From positions 683,501-747,500 of the forward strand of contig JAJGOT010000029.1 of NCBI GenBank assembly GCA_022457155.1: 64,000 bases of DNA, given 5' to 3'. A model generated the notes under the pieces. The model saw nothing but the letters and a program-made list of their open reading frames with translations, had not been told where the DNA came from and ran no database searches. Made by a program: the position numbers and the translations under genes. The stretch comes from Cladopsammia gracilis. Its lineage: Eukaryota > Cnidaria > Anthozoa > Scleractinia > Dendrophylliidae. Below, piece by piece: positions 32,515 through 42,931 of the stretch. The number at the start of each line of letters is the position of its first letter. Positions within the stretch are counted from its first letter, which is position 1.

Positions 32515-33925
32515 TTAGAGTTCAGCTCTAACAAGTATGTCTTTTAGAGATTTTCCTCTTCTGTAGGAGATGAGAGGCGGTTCTCCGTATATTTCTCTCA
32601 GCAGTGGTTGATTTTCGATTAAATGCCACTTGTTCATTAAAATGTTTTTAAGGTTAGGCACTGATGGGTTGTACTGTGTGACAAAAGGCATTAATCCGTT
32701 TTGCACTTTTTGAGGTTTTTGTTGAAGTGCCGACTTTCTATCTGTAAATTTAACTTCTGCGAGGACTTTGTTTACCAGATTATCTGGATAGCCTCGGACA
32801 CGCAAGTGTGATCTGAAATTTTTAACGTTTTCTTCAAATATTGTTTCTGAAGAGTTGGTTCTAAGAAGCCTAAGGGCTTCGCCTTTGATAAATCCTTTTT
32901 TCACGCCTGGAGCGTGACAAGAAGAGAAATGCGTGTATTGAAAGGTCTCAGTCGGTTTAAAGTGCGTGCGGATGTCAAAGATTGAATCTTTGTAGAATCT
33001 TTCGCCTTTAAAGATAGTAGTGTCTAGGAAGTTTGTTTTCTTTTCTGATATTTCAGCCGGAAAGGTGCCTGTTTACTTCTAAAATAAACTGGTCTATTTC
33101 CTCCCTTTTTGTGTCCCAAAGGGAGAACACGTCATCGATGTACCTTTTCCACTCGAGGGGTTTTGTCTTGCTTTTACTGATAATTTCTGTTTCAACCGCG
33201 GACATAAAAATGTTGGCAAAAGCAACTGCCACTTTTGTTCCCATTGCGGTACCAGGAGTTTGGAGATAGTTTCTTCCATTGAACTGGAAGGAGTTCTCCT
33301 GTAGTATCAGTCTAAGCAACCCTCTCAGTGAATTTGTAGGAATGGGCGTGTCGTTCTTATAGAAGGCTTCATATGCTTTGCATACAGTGTTTATTCCTTC
33401 CTCTTGAGGAATATTAGTGCACAGGCTGGTGACATCCATTGAAACTAGGATCGCGTTGTTTGGAACTTTCCTCTTTTCTATAAAGTTGATAAACTGTGTG
33501 GTGTCTTTGAGGTAGGATTTTTGTGCTTTAGCGATAGGCTGTAGGATGTGGGGCCATCACAGCCCGAAATTATAGGTCTTCCAGTTAAAGTTGGTTTGTG
33601 AATCTTTGTTAGTGTGTAAAATAATGGTATACGCGGTGGGCTAGGTGTTTGAGAAAGCCATTTCTTGGTCATTGTGTCTATATGATTTCCTTGATGTAGA
33701 TCATTAATTAATTCTTCTACTCTTCGAGAGGTTTCTTGAACCATTGGTGTTTCGAGGGGCATGTAGTTTTTTCTATCATCAAGTTGAACTTGGCCCCCTT
33801 GTATCTTATCTGTTTTGTTCATGATGACCGTTGTTGTGCCCTTGTCTGCCTTTTTTATGATTATTTCTGAGTTTGATCTCAATTCTTTAAGTGCTTTACG
33901 TTCTTCGATTGGAAAAGCGGAAGTC
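32515..33925 (-). pseudogene. Penelope-like element reverse transcriptase, frameshifted
   Basis: Order on the minus strand: EIIIKKADKGTTTVIMN (33882-33830) and FYTLTKIHKPTLTGRPIISG (about 33620-33550); after a shift, MDVTSLCTNIPQEEGINTVC (33439 on), GTAMGTKVAVAFANIFMS and the catalytic YIDDVF; then a stop at 33053 plus a frameshift, NFLDTTIFKGERFY, FKPTETFQYTHFSSCHAPG and KKGFIKGEALRLLR to a stop at 32515. IIKKADKG, IHKP..GRPIISG and YIDD are typical of Penelope-like elements. At least two frameshifts disable it. No GIY-YIG endonuclease follows the stop, and the N-terminus merges into satellite at about 33925. Confidence 0.88.
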
Positions 33926-33939
33926 CAGTGGGGAAAATG

Positions 33940-34830
33940 GAAAGGCTCTTTTCTGAAGTCAATGGATCATTGGTCATGGATAGACTCCACTGGAGTCACA
34001 GATTTTCTATTTGTGAGAGACTTAGTAAAAATTGTATTCTTGTTGTATGGGAGGCTGTGAAAAAGTGTTCTATTGGAGTCCACTGGATCCATTGGTCACG
34101 AATAGACTCCACTAGAGTCACTGGTTTTCTAGTCGTGAGAGACTTAGAAAAAATTCTATTGTTGATGGGTGGAGACCGTGAAAAAGAGTTCCATTGGAGT
34201 CCAATGGATCCATTGGTCATGAATAGACCCCACTGGAGTCACAGATTTTCTATTTGTGGGAGACTTAGTAAAAATTGTATTCTTGTTGTATGGGAGGTTG
34301 TGAAAAAGTGTTCCATTGGAGTCCACTGGATCCATTGGTCACGAATAGACTCCACTAGAGTCACTGGTTTTCTAGTCGTGAGAGACTTAGAAAAAATTCT
34401 ATTGTTGATGAGTCGGAGGCTGTGAAAAAGAGTTCCATTGGCGTACACTGGATCCATTGGTCATGGATAGACTCCACTGGAGTCATTTGTTTTCTAGTCG
34501 TGAGAGACTTTTTAAAAATTCTATTCTTGTTGGGTCGGAGGCTATGAAGAAGTGTTCCATTGGACTCCAACGGATCCATTGGTCATGGATAGACTCCAAT
34601 GGAGTTAAAGATTTTCTATTTGTGTGAGACTTAGTAAAATTGTATTCTTGTTGTATCGGAGGCTGTGAAAAAGTGTTCCATTGGAATCCACTGGATCCAT
34701 TGGTCACGAATAGACTCCACTGGAGTCACTGGTTTTCTTGTGACACATATAGCTTGGGCTACCTGTGATCGAAGTTCATGAAAAAACGTGTTCCACTGGG
34801 GTCCATTTGAACTAATTGGTCACGAACAGA
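33940..34830 (+). repeat. 122-bp satellite with 244-bp higher-order pattern
   Basis: The anchor GAGACTTAG recurs about every 122 bp (34018, 34140, 34262, 34384, 34506, 34628). Units alternate: type A has TTTCTATTTGTG...ATTGTATTCTTG (1, 3, 6), type B has TTTCTAGTCGTG...ATTCTATTGTTG (2, 4; 5 is a variant). Units 1-2 and 3-4 are near-identical pairs, a two-unit higher-order repeat. Each unit carries the palindromic GACTCCACTGGAGTC. Long frames here are periodic artefacts. Confidence 0.93.
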
Positions 34831-36157
34831 TTGCTGTGAGTACATCTGTAAACAAAGTTTACAGTAGATAAAGGTAAGTTATAAATTGCTGTTCTAGTCT
34901 TCTTTATAAGCTAACGCTTACTCCAGTCTGAGGCCTTTATAATACATACTCGGATTTCTGAAAATAAAAATGACTTGGAACGCGGTTTTGTTAGCTCCGG
35001 CTAAACCTTGGGTAAATAACGTGCGTATAGTTCTGTTTTTCGGGTTTAAGTCGATAGCTTTCTACAATAGACGTTTTGTGGACAAACTTTAAGATTAGAT
35101 TGGTAAATTAATTTTGTGGATTTTGGTGCGAGTAGCCATTCACAAATGCCGACTCCTTTGTCAGTTAGTTTTAACTCAAATAATATTTTCTAGCTCTTCT
35201 TGAAAACTGTAGTTGTCATGAATATTGTCTTGAATAAAGTTGATGTGTAAATTGGGCGGTCTTGGAATTGACTGGTACATAATGCAATCAAGTACTGATG
35301 GCGAAGTAGAAATTCTTAAATAAATAACTTTTTCCACTATTTCTGAATATCACTCAATTGTCATTTACATCATAATTTTATGATACAAAATGAATGATTA
35401 ATTCTTATTAATTGTTCCTGACTTAAATTTATTCAATATATCTTACCGGTTCATGCATCTGTGATAGCATATTGATATGAGAAATTGTTAAATACACATG
35501 TATAACAATTAATCTTACTTGGCTAACAAGGCCAACATCAAATCATTTTCTATTTAAAGTGGAGTCTCGAACCTCGAACCTCCAGGAGACCAAAAAATGG
35601 TTCAAGATATACAGGGTAAAGTTACAGTGATTCACTGTCACAAGTCCACGCCCAGGAATGCAGCCTAAGTTCAAGACAACGAAACTCCACTGAAATGTTA
35701 AAAACCTATGAAAAGTCCAAAATCATTTGATGTCCAAAAAGAAATCTGTTATCCTAATTTTCAACATACAGCCTCTGTAGGTATATCTCTCTACATAATA
35801 ATTATGTCAATAGTGTGTTACACATTGTTGATGAAAACAAAACATTACTTATTATTACAACTTACTTTGACACTAAACCATTAACAATGGAGTTTAACAA
35901 CTTAGTTATAAAATTTTAGATGTACATGTAAGAAAGCAGTTGATTATCACAACAATGATCTGAATCATCAGTTTAATTGTTGATTTCTAGTTAGAATCCT
36001 CTCAGTCTCTCTTTTTATCCAAAAAACAAGGAACAATTCACCTCAGTTTTGGTCACTATTATATATTATTGGAGAAAATATATAGTTGTTGACAGTGTAC
36101 AATTATTCAAATGAATTGTAGATAATGATAACAGTAGAAGAAGAAGCTTGTCTCAAA
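34831..36157. other. AT-rich filler inside the piggyBac-like element, no gene seen
   Basis: No coding frame or repeat recognised. Confidence 0.5.
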
Positions 36158-36460
36158 TAAACGAGGTATATTACATGTGTAGCGTGCTTGTCGGGTCATG
36201 GCTTAAAGAACGAGGCATATTACATGTGTAGCCTGCTTGTCTCGGGTCATGGCTTAATGAACGAGGTATATTACAGGTGTAGCGTGCTTGTCTCGGGTAA
36301 TGGCTTAAAGAACGAGGTGTATCACATGTGTAGCGTGCTTGTCTCGGGTTATGGCTTCAACAACGAGGTATATTACATGTGTAGCGTGCTTGTCTCGGGT
36401 CATGGCTTAACGAACGAGGTATATTACATGTGTAGCGTGCTTGTCTCGGTCATGACCAAG
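36158..36460 (+). repeat. 51-bp tandem repeat, about 6 units
   Basis: The unit begins CGTGCTTGTCTCGGGTCATG and continues with GCTTAANGAACGAGGTATAT and TACATGTGTAG. Since 51 is a multiple of 3, the frame at 36188-36565 reads a 17-residue repeat (VSGHGLTNEVYYMCSVL). This is probably coincidence, as there is no gene context. Confidence 0.93.
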
Positions 36461-36469
36461 ACGAGGTAT

Positions 36470-36720
36470 TTGACGACTAGAATTCCGGTAACTCCAGTGG
36501 ACTCCGATGGACTCCATTGGACGATTTTTCTACCCTCCCCGGCCCCGAAGTTACGAGGTATTTGACGACTAGAATTCCGGTAACTCCAGTGGACTCGATG
36601 CATCTCCAGTGGACTCCGATGGACTCCATTGGACGATTTTTAACTGTTCGGACTTCCGGTTTCATTTCACAACTAGACTTCGGGTAACTCCAGTGGACTT
36701 TAGATTTGACGACTGGAATC
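36470..36720 (+). repeat. ACTCCAGTGGACTC repeat block
   Basis: GACGACTAGAATTCCGGTAA occurs at 36472 and again at 36564, with CTCCAGTGGACTC words at least five times. The words resemble the palindrome in the 122-bp satellite at 33940-34830, suggesting a common source. Confidence 0.7.
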
Positions 36721-37623
36721 TAGTGGAGTGTATTGATGATTTTGCAATTTGAGAGGTTTTTAATGTGTCTTTGGTTAAACTGAGTGTTTATCCTATTTGT
36801 GTCTCGCCTCATATTGCTTCTTCGCATGTGGTTTTTGTCTTTTCTGATTTTGCGTTTTTCTTTTTCCCTCCCTTTTACTAAAGAGTCAGTAAATACACAG
36901 GGATAAGATTCACTTTCTTTATTTTGTAAAGCTTTCTAGCTCCATGAAACACAACTCTAAAGCAGAATAAAACAAGGAGCTAAAACATATAAACTGCAAA
37001 AAGTCTTGATTCCAATAGACACGGCAGCTTCAGACTTGGATCTTAGTCGCTTACATCCGTGATAATGATCTACTTTCTCACAAGTCTAGCACACCGCAGA
37101 CTTTATTGACTCTTTATTGACACTAAATCATGAATCACGGGCAGAGAGATTTCTGATCCGAGCATTTTCATAGCAATTACAAAAATCGCAGCCGTCCACT
37201 ACTTATCTTGCAGCAAACGTTAGCCAAAGAAGTCCTTACATATGCCAAGAGAGCTGGCATAACGAAGGCATAGAGAAAGAATATAAATTCTATAAATGGC
37301 TAAACATGAAAACCTCCTGTCAGTTAAAGAGATTTATATCCCAAAGATCAAAGAACCAAGTTGCGAGTTAGGGCGAGTTAAGGCGACTTAAGGCGACCTT
37401 AGGTCCCAGAGTAGGCCTGAGATAAGTCTTGGACTACAAATGTGTAAGGAAAGAAATGTTGAAAAGTTGTAGGGGTGGTCAACTATGCCATGTGAAGGAG
37501 GAGGTCATGATTCTATGCCTTTGTTGGGTAGATCTTTACAAGATAATTTTGGTGGCAAAAATTCATAGAAATCTACCAAATATTGAGCAAGTTATGGCAT
37601 TATGTGCCAATTGGCACTCATAG
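36721..37623. other. Filler inside the piggyBac-like element, no gene seen
   Basis: Contains a short GAGTTAAGGCGACTTAAGG repeat near 37373. No gene. Confidence 0.45.
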
Positions 37624-37645
37624 CCATTAGGGAGTAAAGGGTTAA

Positions 37646-37733
37646 GACGTTCCGGCTGCTTCTGTTTTTAAGGCTAGGATCTGTTGGTGGTTGCATTGTT
37701 CTCTCGACGGGTATCGAACCAATGGTGTGAGAC
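37646..37733. repeat. X-family MITE, part of copy 1
   Basis: GACGTTCCGGCTGCTTCTGT through CGACGGGTATCGAACCAATG to GTGTGAGAC matches the reverse complement of 40820-40915. The Gypsy element inserted after GAGAC. Confidence 0.75.
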
Positions 37734-37861
37734 TGTTATGAGTAAAGATACAGACGTGTGTATTCACCGAGAGTTTATCCTTCCAGTACTTTTCCAAGAC
37801 ATGTGATCAAATGGATCACGTGATAACAACAACTCCACAGGATAACCAACTTATCATAACA
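37734..37861 (-). mobile_element. Ty3/Gypsy 3' LTR (128 bp)
   Basis: On the minus strand it starts TGTTATGATAAGTTGG and ends CTCATAACA (TG...CA). By eye it is identical to the LTR at 38263-38390. It is preceded by the polypurine tract GAGAAAGGGGA (37872-37862). Confidence 0.88.
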
Positions 37862-37897
37862 TCCCCTTTCTCAAGCTAGCTGGATGTCTAAACACAG

Positions 37898-38226
37898 CTA
37901 AGTTGGTTCTTGTACAAATAAAATTAAATACAAATAGTGAAAATAGAAACAAGAGGTAAATAACTCAACTGAGGTAAACCTAGATAACATTCTCTTACAT
38001 AACATAGTCCTTATGCCAACTCGGAACAGATCTAACCCGTGTAGAGCGACGCAGACCTGGTAACACATCGTTATCAGGTAGGTTTGGTTCTGAGTTAGCA
38101 TTAGATTCTGTAGTAACACTGGGTAAGTTTACATTGGATTGCATAGTTACAGGTTCTGACTCATCGCTAAGATCATCACTTATAGTAATAGGTGGTTCCT
38201 GAGTTAGATGAATATGCCGTCTATTT
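37898..38226 (-). pseudogene. C-terminal end of Gypsy pol (inverted relative to the rest)
   Basis: The minus strand reads RRNRRHIHLTQEPPI, then about 50 Ser/Asn/Asp-rich residues, and ends RRSTRVRSVPSWHKDYVM before a stop at about 38001, followed by 3' UTR. This is the usual pol terminus of coral-type Gypsy elements. It starts abruptly at the pol sequence CCGTAGA, which is also where the plus-strand pol ends at about 40779, marking an inversion breakpoint. Confidence 0.72.
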
Positions 38227-38227
38227 C

Positions 38228-38262
38228 TACGGTGGGTAATGTAGCAGCTCTCGTAAGGTCTC
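38228..38262 (+). repeat. X-family MITE end, inverted piece with TSD
   Basis: TAATGTAGCAGCTCTCGTAAG then GTCTC. This is the outer flank of the Gypsy insertion; GTCTC matches GAGAC beside the other LTR, a 5-bp target duplication. Confidence 0.75.
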
Positions 38263-38390
38263 TGTTATGATAAGTTGGTTATCCTGTGGAGTTGTTGTTA
38301 TCACGTGATCCATTTGATCACATGTCTTGGAAAAGTACTGGAAGGATAAACTCTCGGTGAATACACACGTCTGTATCTTTACTCATAACA
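38263..38390 (+). mobile_element. Ty3/Gypsy 5' LTR (128 bp) with primer-binding site
   Basis: TGTTATGATAAG...ACTCATAACA, immediately followed by TGGTACCAGGATCTCTTA (38391-38408), a tRNA primer-binding-site-like sequence beginning TGG. Same sequence as the minus-strand LTR at 37734-37861. Confidence 0.85.
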
Positions 38391-38499
38391 TGGTACCAGG
38401 ATCTCTTAAAAAATCAGCTTAGTGACTCAGAATCACGGCATGGAACGTATTAAACCTCTGAACATAAACGTGATGTAGCTCCTCCTCTAAAATCATTCT

Positions 38500-38716
38500 G
38501 GAATGTGCGGAATGACATTCATGTTGCAGATAGAATCTTACTCAGGGATAACAGGCTAATCATTCCATCTGCATGGAGAAAGAAAAGACGTACTCCAGAA
38601 ATTGCATATTAGCCACTGTGGCATTGAAAAAAGCAAAGCTAATGCCCGTATGACAGTATTTTGGTCTGGCATGACCAAGGATATTGAAGATATGGTATCC
38701 AGTTGTGAAAAATGCT
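38500..38716 (+). pseudogene. Gypsy integrase zinc-binding part
   Basis: With shifts the text reads WNVRNDIHVADRILLRDNRL, then LHISHCGIEKSKANARMTVF, WSGMTKDIEDMV and SSCEKC, the HHCC zinc module of retroviral-type integrases. Gag, protease, reverse transcriptase and RNase H are absent: this follows within about 100 bp of the primer-binding site, so a large internal deletion has occurred. After SSCEKC it is interrupted by about 1.3 kb of inserted sequence. Confidence 0.72.
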
Positions 38717-39589
38717 TCTCAAACTCATTAATAATTCATAAAGTGACCAGCCAATAAATGACGTTCATTTGGGTCAGGTGGATGAGTCTTGATACCCAAT
38801 GAAACACCGGATCAAGATCTTAAGGGTTTTGATTTCAGTTCAAAACCGTGTTTGATCTCAAATCAAAAACTTGCATATTAATGAGTTTTGCAACAATACA
38901 TGTTATTCCACTTTGCATTCCTTTCTTGGTCTTCAAATGTAAGCCCTCTCGTGTGCCATCTTTCGATTCCGCGTCCAATGCACGGTGAAACAGAGTAAAC
39001 CTTCAAAACAATAATCTGAGTATTATAACTGGAACTTCAACATGACATCGACATTTTAATTTAGAAACAAAATGGACCATTGTTCTCACCTTCGGTCGCC
39101 GTTATCAAGAGGATTTAATGTTTCAGCACCTTTTTTCTCTTCTAGAAAGCGTCGGATACCGCATATTATGCCATAAACAGTCTTCGGTGGATATCTCTCT
39201 CGCGACCTTTATTTTGGCCACGTCCAATAATTCGAACTCAATGCGTCCGTTTCTTCAATACGAGCAGAAAGTGACATAATCTTGTGTAACTCATAGCCCT
39301 AAAACATTCCTCTCGAATATCAGAGAACGGGAACTTGAATAGTCCGAGAAGTTTGCCATTCGTAAAAAATAGATGTTGCCTATTTGTTTTTTATATTTCG
39401 TTGACGGGGAAATAGCTTTATCGACTAGATTTTCTTCTTCGACAACCGTTTTAGCCTCCCAAAACCGAGACGCTTCTGCTTCGCACATGGTCTCATACCA
39501 AATGGCGAACTGAATAAAATTATGCATGTGACGGCATTTGAAAAGGACAAAGCCAAAAAAACTAACACTGAATAATTCTGTATTGTTTC
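38717..39589. other. Inserted sequence splitting the integrase, no gene seen
   Basis: Starts with CTTCTCAAACTCATTAATAA, a 24-25-bp phrase that recurs at about 39750-39773. The intervening kilobase has no recognised ORF. The phrase may be a long target duplication or a repeat boundary. Confidence 0.45.
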
Positions 39590-39745
39590 ATTTGAGAAGC
39601 CAGATCAAAAACTCGTGCTTCGGGTTTGATCGGGGCATCCAAACACCTTGAAACAATAAAAGCACTCGGCCGAAGCGGCCTCGTGCTTTCATTGCTTCTC
39701 GGTGTTTGGATGGCCCGATCAAACCCTCGCACTCGTTGTTGATCT
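39590..39745. repeat. F-family foldback repeat, copy 2
   Basis: GATCGGGGCATCCAAACACC faces GGTGTTTGGATGGCCCGATC, around AGCACTCGGCCGAAGCGGCC. Confidence 0.8.
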
Positions 39746-39829
39746 ATTACTTCTCAAACTCATTAATAATTCATGACGAGAACACAAAGGAAATCACTAC
39801 CGTGAAGGAGGTTTTGAAATCGTTTCTTA

Positions 39830-40040
39830 ATTTGCATAGATTTTGGCGATTTTATTCCTTCGTTTTCTCCGCATTTAACGATCAGTTTGAGAAGCTATAT
39901 CAAACACTCGAAACAGTGTTTCATCAGATTTCCAAACACCTTGAAGTGGTTTAAAAAACTCGGCTGCGCCTCGTTTTTCCAATCCACTTCTCGGTGTTTG
40001 GAAATCTGATGAAACACTGTTCCTCTTGTTTGATATATTA
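39830..40040. repeat. F-family foldback repeat, copy 3
   Basis: ATATCAAACACTCGAAACAG and TCATCAGATTTCCAAACACC face GGTGTTTGGAAATCTGATGA and CTTGTTTGATAT. The preceding AGATTTTGGCGATTTTATTC also precedes the copy at 47235. Confidence 0.8.
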
Positions 40041-40779
40041 CATGAAATATCAGAGTAAGCAACCCAAAGAACCCATGCAAACTGGAGATATTCCACTATT
40101 GCCATGGCAAGTAGTTGCATCAGATGTGTTAGAACACAAAAATCAAAACTACCTTGTGGTCATCGATTATTATTCAAAATATATTGAGGCTATCAGGCTA
40201 AATAACAAAACAAGTAATGATGTCATCCGGTGTTTGAATGAAATCTTCTCAAGACATGGATATCCACAAACTTTTATTGCGGATAACATGCCTTACAACT
40301 CCAGAGAAATGAGGCAATATGCTACAAAATGTGGTATAAACATCACAACAACTAGCCCTACATATAGTCAGTCAAATGGTCTTGCAGTAAAGGCAGTTCA
40401 TATTGTTAAAAACTTATTAAGAAAGGAGTGCAATTTGAATGAAGGTCTAATGGAATATCGTAACACCGATAAGTAATTTTCCTTATTCACTTAACCAAAT
40501 GTTGTTCAGTCGGCAAATCCGGACAAGGGTTCCTGTTCATCCTGTGGCGTTAGTGCCACACATTTGTTATGACGTTCCTGTATTACTAGAAAAACGTCAA
40601 GCTAAATACAAAGAATTCTATGATCGACAAGGGGCCAAACAGTTGCCACATCTCAGGGAAGGGGATAGTGTAAGGTTCAGGAAACCAGGTGACAAACATC
40701 TACTGTACCTGCTGTAGTCATGGGTAAACATGAGACTCCCAGATCTTATATGATTACTGATGAAGCTGGTAGAGGGTAC
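40041..40779 (+). pseudogene. Gypsy integrase core and C-terminal domain
   Basis: Resumes YQSKQPKEPMQTGDIPLLPW and shows catalytic Asp residues in VASDVLEHKNQNYLVVIDYY and TFIADNMPYNSREMRQYA. The third acid is lost: SNGLAVKAVHIVKNL has Val where the family has Glu (AEKAV). After a stop near 40475 a second frame gives RQAKYKEFYDRQGAKQLPHL and REGDSVRFRKPGDK, then GRGYRR. Missing Glu and two stops mean no integrase activity. Confidence 0.8.
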
Positions 40780-41073
40780 CGTAGAGGGTCATACTGGGTG
40801 ATGTAGCAGCTCTCGTAAGGTCTCACACCATTGGTTCGATACCCTTTCGAGAAAACAATACAACAAACAACAGAAACAATGGCTCCTAGCGCTAAAAACA
40901 GAAGCAGCCGCAACGTCTTAAACAAAAGAGCCCCAGTAGTATAGCAGCCCCATTGTTTTAGGTGTTGCAGCTGCTTTTGGATTTAAAGCTACACTGTAGG
41001 AGCCATTGTTTCTGTTGTTGGTTGCATTGTTCTCTCGACGGGTATCGAGCCAATGGTGTCGAAGACGGAGGTG

Positions 41074-41499
41074 TCCCTTTCGTAAACGGTCGATGCCATT
41101 TTAGCGACACTTAGAAAAATGTTTACCAATTTTAGAATTATTTTTTCTATCAGAAAAAGAAAAATGCAATTAATTAACTAGAATCGAACCCGGAACCTGT
41201 GCATGCTAACATGTCTCTTTTACCACTAGACCACTGGGTTGATCCGGCAAACCCACGAAAAATTTAATTATAAAAGGTACTGAGATATCAATAACGGGTC
41301 ACCCTAACCCTAAATCTTACCTAGCCGCGAATCTAGCTTAGATCTAATAATCGCTTTACCTAGGCCCAATTTTATCTAATAATGATAGCCTACTTTCGTC
41401 CCAATCCAAGCATAAACTAGAGAGAAATAGCATCGACCATTACAGAAGACTTGGTTACTAATGAATGCTAATGATGGCATCGACCGTTTACGAAAGGGA
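41074..41499. mobile_element. 426-bp MITE nested in X copy 2
   Basis: The ends TCCCTTTCGTAAACGGTCGA and its inverse TCGACCGTTTACGAAAGGGA are perfect. It contains a tRNA-like segment. The flanking words GACGGAG and GTCGGAG resemble each other, but no exact duplication is claimed. Confidence 0.8.
41179..41243 (-). repeat. tRNA-like sequence (probably not functional)
   Basis: The minus strand has an A-box-like GTGGTCTAGTGGTAAAAGAG and B box GGTTCCGGGTTCGATTC, with TTAGCAT in the anticodon-loop region. Acceptor ends do not pair, so it is scored as a SINE-type relic. Confidence 0.4.
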
Positions 41500-41540
41500 A
41501 ATCAACGTCGGAGATCTTACGAGAGCTGCTAAATTGCCCC

Positions 41541-42773
41541 TACGATTGCTGCTTTAGTGACCAGTTTCCATGTATCATCGTTACGATCACTTCGAAAGAA
41601 ACATATTTACTAATGTCCAGGATTGTACACAAGTATTGTTACACAAATACTTCACATTTGACAGGGTTATTTGTCATTTTCATATTACTAAAATTATGTG
41701 TGTTAGATGAGGACACTTTGTGATGCCTATCATGGAGCAGCATTGCCCCCCTCTGCACGCAATCCTAGACACCATTCAATAGTGGAGAGCACCTGTCGAT
41801 CTAACAACACTGCATCCTCGCCATTAATCAAATCCAACATGGTAGCAGTAAATTGCAGATTCGTGTTCGAAGCGCGTTATTTTCTTGTTCTCGGTTTGCT
41901 TCATCGGGGAAGCCTGGATGAAGGAAAAACAGCGAAAGAATAGCTCTTGGGTTCGAGAAATTTTTCAGAGGCGGGAAAAGCATGGAGTTTTTTTCACATT
42001 TTAAAACAGTTTGTCTTTATAATCTTTCGAGAATTTGTTATTTCACATGCAGTCGTATTGCTGAATTTCTTCCATAAAGATCTCGGTCGCCATCTTGGAA
42101 TGAGTCTGTAATCAGTTCGCCGTGCATTCTGGTGTTGTTGCGGTTGAGAGAACTGATCCGCGTTGTCGCTAGGATCGCTACGATCGCTGCAGAGGGTTTC
42201 CATAGGATCATGTAATAGCGGAGCTCTCGCGGGCCGAAGGCCCGCTGCAGAGCCCCATACTCATAGAACCTATGCTCGTCATGGTCATGGCCAGCGGAAT
42301 GTTTCGCGGGCGGCGTCGGTCCGTGTGCCGTTGGGCAAGGCTAGCTCGCGGGCGCGTATGACGTCGCAAAACATGCGCGTATGACGCCACACAACATTCG
42401 GGATCTTAGCAATTTTGAAACCAAAGCGAGGCTTTGTTTTTCGCGCGGCTACACGGTTGATGCCACGTCAGCTGGGAAAACACTTCTTTTGCTGTGTTTA
42501 GCGGAGAAAACCAGTTCAAATTACAGTCGTTATTTCCCTGCATTTTTTCGCGGTTTGCTACCCAAGACAGGGATATTAATAAAGGGATACTCAGAAGCCA
42601 CTATGGTAGAAAAAGAAGAGCTTTCAGGGATAAAATCTTGCTTCGAGGAACTTCATACGTTTTATCAATGCGGGGAGATGTTTGTCAGTTAGGATTTCAG
42701 AACTGAAGAAGCGGAGATGTAAAGAATTCTTTAAAGGTAAAACAAATTACATTTTTCGATGGGAATAGACCAA
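41541..42773. other. Repeat-bearing intergenic region, no gene seen
   Basis: Holds Y-family ends (41557-41590 and 42160-42207, about 650 bp apart and inverted, probably one element) and a GC-rich stretch with GCGGAGCTCTCGCGGGCC and CGCGCGTATGACG words (42215-42390) related to 59855-60060. Frames at 42381-42706 have no recognised domains. Confidence 0.5.
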
Positions 42774-42931
42774 TTCTGATATATTAAAATTCATACATGG
42801 CTCCGAGGCTTAGGGGAATAAAACAAAAGAAATCACATCGAGATTCAGGGATGAATAATTTATTTCTTTTCTTTTATTCCCCTAAGCCTCGGAGCCAAGT
42901 ATGAATTTTAATATATCGGAATTGGTCTATT
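42774..42931. mobile_element. Foldback MITE with ~58-bp arms
   Basis: AATAGACCAATTCTGATATA... and CTCCGAGGCTTAGGGGAATA are mirrored by TATTCCCCTAAGCCTCGGAG and TATATCGGAATTGGTCTATT. Arms are about 58 bp with few mismatches around a 40-bp loop. Confidence 0.88.

Larger units (their letters stand above)
32183..37645. mobile_element. piggyBac-like non-autonomous element, 5.46 kb, TTAA target duplication
   Basis: TTAA at 32183-32186 and 37642-37645 flank ends that share the perfect 15-bp TIR CCCTTTACTCCCTAA. Joining the outer flanks gives CTCTTTTGTTTAAGACGTT, which matches the uninterrupted X-family copy near 40910, so the insertion site is confirmed from inside the window. It has no transposase ORF; its bulk is a Penelope-like remnant, satellite arrays and AT-rich filler. 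A related end (GGGAGTCAAAGGGTTAA) sits at about 57222-57239. Confidence 0.82.
40790..41540. mobile_element. X-family foldback MITE, copy 2 (nearly complete)
   Basis: Left arm ATGTAGCAGCTCTCGTAAGG, CACACCATTGGTTCGATACC and AACAGAAACAATGGCTCCT; right arm AGGAGCCATTGTTTCTGTTG, GGTATCGAGCCAATGGTGT, then (after an inserted element) CTTACGAGAGCTGCTAAATT. It provides the undisturbed insertion sites used to define both the piggyBac-like and Gypsy insertions. Confidence 0.75.

Noticed and set aside
33928..34707. Several 70-165-codon ORFs in the satellite
   Set aside because: They recur every 122 bp on both strands and translate the repeat.
42381..42706. Overlapping 103- and 70-codon plus frames
   Set aside because: No domain, start context or splice signal stood out; too weak to call.
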